The notes below the pieces were generated by a model. That model did not search any database. It worked only from the letters and a program-made list of their open reading frames with translations, and was not told the origin of the DNA. DNA of 64,000 bases from Glycomyces lechevalierae (GTDB taxonomy: Bacteria; Actinomycetota; Actinomycetes; Mycobacteriales; Micromonosporaceae): the NCBI RefSeq assembly GCF_027622945.1, contig NZ_JAPZVQ010000004.1, positions 1 through 64,000 on the forward strand, in the 5' to 3' direction. The translations under genes were made by a program, and so were the position numbers. Shown here piece after piece: positions 58,339 through 64,000 of the stretch. Positions within the stretch are counted from its first letter, which is position 1. Every line of letters starts with the position of its first letter.

Positions 58339-60585
58339 ATGAAGTTCTTCCCGCTCTCGCGCGTGCGACTGCTGGAGAGCCCGTTCTCGCGGGCGGTGCG
58401 CACGGATCTCGATTACGTCCTGTCCTGGGAGCCCGACCGCCTGCTTGCGCCGTTCCTGCGCGAAGCCGGCCTCGAGCCCCGCGCCGAGAACTACGGCAGC
58501 TGGGAGAGCACCGCCCTGGCCGGGCACATCGGCGGCCACTGCCTCTCTGCGCTCGCACTCCTCGCAGCCGCCACCGGTGGGGCGGAGCCGCGCCGACGCC
58601 TCGACTACATGGTCGCCGAACTCGCCCGAGCCCAGACCCATTGCGGCACTGGCTATCTCGGCGGCGTCCCCGGGGGCGTGGCCCTGTTCGAGGATCTGCG
58701 CGGCGGCGGCGTCGAGGCGGCGCGCGAGCTCGGCCGCCACTGGGCGCCCTGGTACAGCGTGCACAAGGCCTTCGCCGGCCTGATCGACGCGCACCGCCTC
58801 CTCGGCCACGAGCAGGCGCTCGACGTGGTCGTCCGCCTCGCCGACTGGTGGCTGGACATCGCGGCGGGAATCGACGACGAGGCCTTCGAGGCGATGCTCG
58901 GCACCGAGTTCGGCGGCATGAACGAGGCCTTCGCCGATCTGGCCGCCGTCACCGGGCGCCGCGCCTACGCGGACATGGCCATGCGGTTCTCCCACCGTGT
59001 GATCCTGGACCCGCTGCTGAAAGGCCGCGACGAGCTGACGGGGCAGCACGCCAACACGCAGATCCCCAAAGCCGTCGGATACGCGGCAGCGGCCGCCGTC
59101 CGCGGCGACGGGGAACTGCTCGCCGCCGCCCAGTGCTTCTGGCGCGCAGTCGTGGAGCACCGCACGGTCGCCAACGGCGGCAACAGCGTCCGCGAGCACT
59201 TCCACGCCCGCGACGACTTCGCGCCGATGATCGAGGACCGCACGGGCCCCGAGACCTGCAACACCTACAACATGCTCAAGCTGACGAAGGCGCTCGCCGA
59301 GGCCGCCTTCGATCCGTCGCAACTGGACTACGCGGAGCGCGCGGTCTACAACCACCAGTTGGCATCGCAGCATCCCGAGCACGGCGGCCTGGTCTACCAC
59401 ACCTCCATGCGGCCGCGCCACTACCGCGTCTACTCCCAGCCGGAGCGCAATATGTGGTGCTGCGTGGGCACCGGCATCGAGATGCAGGCGAAGTACGGCG
59501 AGTTCGTCTTCGGCGAGCACGACGGCGCCCTCGCGGTCAACCTGTACACCCCCGCCGTCCTCGACGCGCCCGAGTTCGGCGGCCGCTTCCGTCTGGAGAC
59601 CGGCTTCCCCGCCGACGACCCTCACGTCAGCCTCACCCTGGACATTGACGAGCCGCGCACCTTCCCGCTGCGGCTGCGCGTGCCTGTTGGATGCGACGGC
59701 CCGGCTGGCCTCGCGGTCAACGGCCGGTCGGTCGAGGGAGAACCCGCTCCGGGCGCGGTCGTGCTCGAACGGGAATGGCGGCCCGGGGATGCGGTCACTT
59801 TCCTTCTCCCGCTGCGACTTCGGGCCGAGCGACTGCCTGACGGCTCTCCGTGGCAGGCATACTTCGCCGGTCCCGTCCTGCTCGCTTCCCGGGAGGGCAC
59901 GGCACACCTCGCGGGATTGCGCGCAGACGAAGCGGACTGGTCGCAGATCGCTCACGGGGCCCTGGTCGGTTTCGCCGACCTCCCGATCATCACGGACACG
60001 GCCGCTGAGGACGTCCTCAGCCGCGAGGCGCCGCTGCGCTACCGCCTCCGATTCGCCGATCCCGCAAGCGAAGCCGAGCTCGTGCCGTTCTACGAGGTGC
60101 ACGACAGCCGCTACACCCTCTACTGGCCCGTCGCCGCACCCGACGAGGTGGCCCGGCGCCGCACTGCGCTGGTCGAGGCCGACCGCGGGTCTCTCGCCCT
60201 CGACGCCGCGACCCTCGACACGGTCGTCTTCGGCGAACAGCAGTCCGAGACCGACCACGGCTTCCGCGGCGAAGCGGCCGTCGTCGCTGTCGACGCCCAG
60301 GGCCGCCGTGCCCGCACCACGGCTGCCCGCATGTCGGTCGTGCTCAACGACCCGGAAGGGGCCGGGCGCGTGTTGCGCATCGGTTTCCGCCACGCGGGAG
60401 GGTCCACCGGGGTCACCGTGCGCTTCAACGGCATACGCATCGCCGAGGAGGCCTGGGACGACCGACACGGCGACACCGAACTCGACTACGCCCTGCCGCA
60501 GTCGCTCCCCGCCTGCACGCTCGAGTTCGCCGCGCCGGACGGCAAGGCCACACCCGGCATCACCACTGTGCGCCTCCTCCGCTGA
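58339..60585 (+). CDS. GH127/GH146-like beta-L-arabinofuranosidase (DUF1680)
   Basis: This 748-aa protein has an alpha-barrel catalytic domain with the zinc/thiol site of this clan: ETCNTYNMLKL (Glu305, Cys307) and WCCVGTG (Cys374, Cys375), followed by beta-sandwich domains. In characterised enzymes a cysteine is the nucleophile and zinc is held by Glu and Cys. There is no signal peptide, so it probably acts inside the cell on imported arabino-oligosaccharides. ATG 58339 with GGAG upstream. Confidence 0.88.
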   Translation: MKFFPLSRVRLLESPFSRAVRTDLDYVLSWEPDRLLAPFLREAGLEPRAENYGSWESTALAGHIGGHCLSALALLAAATGGAEPRRRLDYMVAELARAQTHCGTGYLGGVPGGVALFEDLRGGGVEAARELGRHWAPWYSVHKAFAGLIDAHRLLGHEQALDVVVRLADWWLDIAAGIDDEAFEAMLGTEFGGMNEAFADLAAVTGRRAYADMAMRFSHRVILDPLLKGRDELTGQHANTQIPKAVGYAAAAAVRGDGELLAAAQCFWRAVVEHRTVANGGNSVREHFHARDDFAPMIEDRTGPETCNTYNMLKLTKALAEAAFDPSQLDYAERAVYNHQLASQHPEHGGLVYHTSMRPRHYRVYSQPERNMWCCVGTGIEMQAKYGEFVFGEHDGALAVNLYTPAVLDAPEFGGRFRLETGFPADDPHVSLTLDIDEPRTFPLRLRVPVGCDGPAGLAVNGRSVEGEPAPGAVVLEREWRPGDAVTFLLPLRLRAERLPDGSPWQAYFAGPVLLASREGTAHLAGLRADEADWSQIAHGALVGFADLPIITDTAAEDVLSREAPLRYRLRFADPASEAELVPFYEVHDSRYTLYWPVAAPDEVARRRTALVEADRGSLALDAATLDTVVFGEQQSETDHGFRGEAAVVAVDAQGRRARTTAARMSVVLNDPEGAGRVLRIGFRHAGGSTGVTVRFNGIRIAEEAWDDRHGDTELDYALPQSLPACTLEFAAPDGKATPGITTVRLLR

Positions 60586-60768
60586 GAGGCACTGGACCGG
60601 GGGTTTGAACGCCGTTCGCGGTCGCCTTCAGCCCGGCGCCGGGCGCGGCGAGGAGCGACGACTCGTCGAGCGGTTTCGGGCACCGCGACACGATCTCATG
60701 CCTTTTTTGGAGGGGGGTGTGGGAACGCCAGCGGATTGTCTGCGGAGTGTGTGCGTGGGTTGCGGTTC

Positions 60769-61212
60769 AGGCGGGCGGCGACGAAGAGGTGAGTTGATGG
60801 GTGCGGTCGCTGGCGGGGTGCGGGTTTGTTTTGGGGTGGGCGACACTCCCGGCCGCGGGGGCCGGTGTTGGCTGTTCCCTTGGGGTGCAGGGGGTTTGGG
60901 GCGAAACGTGAGGGTCTTGTACCCCTGTGGGTGATGACAGTGTGGGGTGGTGCGAGGGATGATTGATGTACGCACAGGGATACGGAAAACGTACAGGTGG
61001 CGAGTAGGTGCAAGCAGACTACGCCAAGCCTCTGGCCGAAACCCAAACCAGACGCTTTTCCGAAACCACTGCCTTGACGAAACAGTGGTTTCAGTCCCCT
61101 TGGTGCTATCGGGATCCGCAGCGGACCACGGCCTCTTCAAAGGAGGGCGTGCTGGGTGGGAGATCGCCGGTCGGGATCACCTCGACCGGAGGCAGTGTCC
61201 GGAACGAGGCAC
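60769..61212 (+). repeat. Dispersed direct repeat, copy 2 (partner at 1531-1954)
   Basis: Same orientation and same order of conserved islands as copy 1, offset by 59,251 bases over the identical 103-base core (60947-61049). Like copy 1 it lies after the stop of a rightward gene and before a leftward gene. Confidence 0.85.
60923..61192 (+). ncRNA. Candidate structured RNA, copy 2
   Basis: The 5' half is identical to copy 1, including both 5' hairpins. Three 3' hairpins are kept with changed bases: GAAACCACTG (61062-61071) with CAGTGGTTTC (61083-61092), now a perfect 10-bp stem around the conserved loop CCTTGACGAA; CCTCTT (61132-61137) with AGGAGG (61141-61146); and CCGGTCG (61167-61173) with CGACCGG (61183-61189) around the conserved loop GGATCACCT. 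Keeping loops while exchanging paired bases is what selection on RNA structure produces. No downstream sense gene exists within reach. Confidence 0.6.
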
Positions 61213-61842
61213 ACGAAGACGTCTGGTGTGACCGCGAGGCCTGCAAGGCCTGAGCGAGGTCTCTGAGGCCTGCACGGGAGACCAGACGAGCACGGACCCG
61301 CCCACCAGCCAGGCCCGCGCACCCCGAACACACAGGCATGGCCTGTCCGACCGACATCTCCACGCGCGAGCGTGCTCGGTCAGACCGCTGCATCGCCACG
61401 ACGCCGGCATCGTCTGGGCTGCGGCGATGCGCTGAGGAGGTAAGGGCCTCCAAGACAGGCGCTCGCTCGGTAAGGACGGGAGTGTGCCCGGACTGATGTG
61501 GCAGGCCAGGAATCTGGCCGGGTTGCCGCAGAAGCAGAAGCAGAAGCAGAAGCAGAAGCAGAAGCAGACGGCGGTGTGTCTGGGTTGGAGTTAGTAAGGC
61601 CGGGAAGTGGAAAGGTGCTTCCCGGGTGAGGCGCCAGACGCAAGATCGAGAGCGAAGCTGAGGAAGGAGGCGGCAGGACATGACGACGCTCGACCCTGGG
61701 GTGTGCGAGCCGCACCTGTGGCGCTCTGGCGTTGCCCGCTCGATAGCGGAACCGAGCCTTCGGGCCCCGGTGGCGGGGCGGCGGAGCTTCTATGCCTGCT
61801 TGTTGCTGATCGGGTGACGGCTGGCTGTGGAGCCTTGTGCGG
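61213..61842. other. Gene-free stretch after RNA copy 2
   Basis: About 630 bases without a convincing coding frame on either strand. It contains the hexanucleotide repeat at 61528-61567 and otherwise ordinary GC-rich sequence. Confidence 0.5.
61528..61567. repeat. Hexanucleotide microsatellite (GCAGAA)n
   Basis: About 6.7 uninterrupted copies of GCAGAA. It lies outside any supported gene. Such tracts change length by slippage and can vary between strains. Confidence 0.9.
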
Positions 61843-62259
61843 CTATCGGGTTGGTAGGCCTGCGAGGCGGCAGAGGACTTCGAAGCCGTCTTCGGTGCCC
61901 GGCCAGTGGGCGCGGACTGCTTCGATGCCTGCGCGGCGGACTACTGACCGCAGTACGAGGGCGACGATGATCGCGTCGTCGGCGTAGCCGAGGACCGGGA
62001 TGAAGTCCGGGACTAGGTCGAAGGGGAGCGCCAGATAGGCGAAGAGCAGGACCAGGCGGACGCGGACGCCGCGTGGCAGGTCCGGGTCGGCTGTGAGGCG
62101 CTTCAGGAGCCGGAGGAGGTCCGGGAGGAGGCGCAGTGCTTCGCGCAGGAGCGGGCCGCGTGGGCCGGCGATTGCGAGGGCGATGATCAGAGCGAGCCAG
62201 AGCAGCACCAGGCCCCCGGCGATCGCCAGTAGGAGGTCGAGCCACCACCAGTCGGTCAT
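61843..62259 (-). CDS. DUF1232/YkvA-family membrane protein
   Basis: This 138-aa protein has an N-terminal transmembrane helix at about residues 6-32 and then the DUF1232 core: RLVLLFAYLALPFDLVPDFIPVLGYADDAIIVALVLR. Function is unknown throughout the family. It is preceded by a gap of 82 bases from the acetyltransferase gene. Confidence 0.88.
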   Translation of the reverse strand: MTDWWWLDLLLAIAGGLVLLWLALIIALAIAGPRGPLLREALRLLPDLLRLLKRLTADPDLPRGVRVRLVLLFAYLALPFDLVPDFIPVLGYADDAIIVALVLRSVVRRAGIEAVRAHWPGTEDGFEVLCRLAGLPTR

Positions 62260-62341
62260 CGGACGCTCCCAAGGGCGGCCGGGCCGCCTCGCCGTCGAAG
62301 TGTCATCGGATGCGACTCTAGGTCGACGGCGAGGCGCGTGT

Positions 62342-62923
62342 TCACGGGTGGGGGCGGTGTGTCACCTGGTGGGCGGGCCGCCACATCGGGTAGAGCGGCG
62401 GGCCGCCCTCGCCGATGCGGAAGGGTTCGCCGTGACGCTGGTATCCAAGGGACGCATAGAGGTTCGCGGTCTGCAACGAGACTGCTTCCAGGTATGCGGG
62501 GGTCCCGGTGGCGTCGAGGCGTTCGTGGTGTCGACGGAGCATCGCGCTGGCGAGGCCGCGTCCGCGGGCATCTTCGCGGACCCCGACGAGGGCCACATAG
62601 TTGTGCGGTTCGGCCGGGTGATGCTCGTCCATGATGCGGTCGAGCTCGGCGAACGCCTCGTAGTGCTTCCCGCAGGCCTCGCGGAGGCGCTCGTCGTAGC
62701 CGGGGATCGGCGGTTCGTCTTTCGTCCGGTCGAACCAGACGACCGCGCCGTCGAGGCCTTCGGTGATGACGCCGCCGTGGGCGAGGGCGTGCTCGACGAG
62801 GATCGTGAACTGGCCCGCGACGGCCGCGACGCGTTCCTCCGGGTCGTCGATGAGCCAGACCGCGGTCGGCACGTCCCGGAACGCCTCGCCGAGCAGGCCC
62901 GCCACGTGATCGGCGCTAGACAC
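62342..62923 (-). CDS. GNAT-family N-acetyltransferase
   Basis: This 193-aa protein has acetyl-CoA-binding motif A in YVALVGVREDARGRGLASAMLRRH and motif B in TPAYLEAVSLQTANLYASLGYQRHG. GTG 62923 overlaps the permease stop and has GGAGG eight bases upstream, so the two are translationally coupled. The substrate is unknown; the coupling suggests an amine or amino acid imported by the permease. Confidence 0.87.
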   Translation of the reverse strand: MSSADHVAGLLGEAFRDVPTAVWLIDDPEERVAAVAGQFTILVEHALAHGGVITEGLDGAVVWFDRTKDEPPIPGYDERLREACGKHYEAFAELDRIMDEHHPAEPHNYVALVGVREDARGRGLASAMLRRHHERLDATGTPAYLEAVSLQTANLYASLGYQRHGEPFRIGEGGPPLYPMWRPAHQVTHRPHP

Positions 62924-64000
62924 CGGCGACCTCCGCCGGTTCGGCCTTGGCTGTAATGAGCGCGGCCTTCGCGCCGTGGCCGATGCCCGCGTACACCTGC
63001 GGGCGGGCCGATTTGAGGAACGCGCCCCAGCCCGCGCCGAGGATCGCCAGGCCCGCGAAGAGGATCGGTACGAGCACGGGCAGCGTTGATCCCTTCTCGA
63101 CACCCAGGAGGGTGTGGAAGTGCAGGATCGACAGGTACAGCACCCACAGGAGTGCGATGACCGAGAGGATCGGGGCGATCCTGCTGGCCCACAGGGATTC
63201 TCCGCGCCGGTCGCGGGCGAAGTACACGACCACGGCGACCGCGCACGTGGCGATCAGGGCGAGCAGGCCGATCCCCGCCGACGTGCTCATGTAGTAGAAC
63301 AGGTGCACGCGCGGGTCGAGGCCCAGGGCCGCCCAGGCGATGATGACCGCGCCGCTGACGGCGGTCTGGGTGAGCGAGGCGGCCACGGGGGCGGAGGTGC
63401 GCGGGGAGGTGCGGCCCAGCCACGCGGGTGCGACGTGCTCGCGGCCGAGCGCGAACAGGTAGCGCGCGGTCGTGTTGTGGAAGCTCAAGGCGGCGGCGGT
63501 GACCGAGGTCAGCAGCATCACCTCGCCGATGATCGCCCACGGGGCGCCGAGCTGGTCGCCGGCGAGGGTGAACATGAGCGAGGGGTCCGCGATCGCGGCA
63601 TCCACGACGCCGTCCGCGCCGACGGCGGCGATGATCGACCACGACGAGGCGATGTAGATGAACGCGAGGATGCCGACGGTGGCGAGGGTGGCCCGTGCAA
63701 CCGTGCGCCGCCGGTCCTTCGCCTCCTCGCCGTAGACGGTGGGCGACTCGAACCCGATGAAGCCGGTGACCGCCAGCGCCAGCATGGCCCCGGCCGCCTC
63801 GCCGCCGAGCGTGGACGGCGACATCGCCGCGAGCGGGACGCCGTCGGCGGCGTTGGCGAAGTTCGAGGCGCTGAACAGCAGGATCACGGCGATCTCGATG
63901 GTGAGGAGGATCGCGAGCACCTTCGCGTTGATGTCGACCGCGCGCGTGCCCAGAAGTCCGATGAGGAGCCACGCGGCGAGTGCGCAAACCCACCAGGGCC
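62916..64000 (-). CDS. APC-superfamily amino-acid permease, N-terminus beyond window
   Basis: About 360 residues are visible, entering in frame from the right edge. At least eight membrane segments are seen, with the APC landmarks ALAVTGFIGFESPTVYGEEAKDRRRTV (helix 6 region), LGREHVAPAWLGRTSPRTSAPVAA (a loop typical of APC transporters) and a final pair of helices. The C-terminal tail is cytoplasmic. It overlaps the acetyltransferase start. Confidence 0.9.
   Translation of the reverse strand, partial: PWWVCALAAWLLIGLLGTRAVDINAKVLAILLTIEIAVILLFSASNFANAADGVPLAAMSPSTLGGEAAGAMLALAVTGFIGFESPTVYGEEAKDRRRTVARATLATVGILAFIYIASSWSIIAAVGADGVVDAAIADPSLMFTLAGDQLGAPWAIIGEVMLLTSVTAAALSFHNTTARYLFALGREHVAPAWLGRTSPRTSAPVAASLTQTAVSGAVIIAWAALGLDPRVHLFYYMSTSAGIGLLALIATCAVAVVVYFARDRRGESLWASRIAPILSVIALLWVLYLSILHFHTLLGVEKGSTLPVLVPILFAGLAILGAGWGAFLKSARPQVYAGIGHGAKAALITAKAEPAEVAGV

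Noticed and set aside
1-64000. tRNA, rRNA, tmRNA or prophage genes
   Set aside because: I saw no cloverleaf with a GGTTCRANTC-type T arm, no rRNA segments, and no integrase, capsid or terminase genes. A tRNA scan program would settle this.

Overview
The window is about 70 % GC DNA with GTG and TTG starts, overlapping stop/start operons, many TetR/MarR/ArsR/HxlR regulators, and ESX-type (type VII) secretion genes. This points to a filamentous or soil actinomycete. The gene mix is compatible with Glycomyces or the Micromonosporales, but no 16S or core phylogenetic marker is present, so the genus is a guess. Both ends cut through a gene: a polytopic membrane protein on the left and an APC-type permease on the right.

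Layout. 1-8.6 kb: a membrane protein, an APH-fold kinase, a repeated structured-RNA candidate, an ECF41 sigma factor with its partner oxidoreductase, and a run of small regulator/enzyme pairs (MerR/MBL hydrolase, TetR/alpha-beta hydrolase, NmrA/HxlR). 9-13.9 kb: a nitrilase, a cupin, and a two-component system read as one operon with an ABC-2 exporter. 14-25.2 kb: a divergent type VII secretion locus. One arm carries a small helical protein, an 867-aa helical protein and two single-pass beta-trefoil proteins. The other arm carries two WXG100-like proteins, a small single-pass protein, EccD and a full-length three-domain EccC. EccB, EccE and mycosin are not in the window. 25.4-32.8 kb: housekeeping-like enzymes (SDR, metallophosphoesterase, hydrolase, PEP mutase/isocitrate lyase family) and a TetR-controlled MFS exporter.

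33-39.5 kb: a compact biosynthetic cluster. It holds two HTH regulators, a HAD-IB phosphatase, a Sfp-type phosphopantetheinyl transferase, and then a tightly coupled operon of acyl-AMP ligase, FabG-like reductase, acyl carrier protein, AfsA-type hotdog protein and YciI protein. My inference is that it makes a butyrolactone-like or related small acyl product, with the acyl group delivered by a dedicated ligase and carrier protein instead of a ketosynthase.

39.5-62.9 kb: accessory enzymes. Three are secreted or polysaccharide-directed: a CBM2-tailed esterase, a GH5 with X2 and CBM46-like modules, and a GH127/GH146-like arabinofuranosidase. The first two have LacI/CebR-like boxes upstream. Around them are LysE, an orphan fused ABC permease, a DUF574 methyltransferase, ArsR/MFS, MarR and FAD-oxidoreductase genes, a lytic-domain/M23 hydrolase, and a PatB/MalY-like aminotransferase.

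The most unusual signal is non-coding. Two related elements at 1672-1935 and 60923-61192 lie in the same orientation and share 103 identical bases. Three downstream hairpins are kept while their sequences change by compensatory or wobble-preserving substitutions. Both sit in convergent gaps with no sense gene downstream, which suggests a stand-alone structured RNA family (or hairpin-rich ends of a mobile element) rather than a riboswitch.
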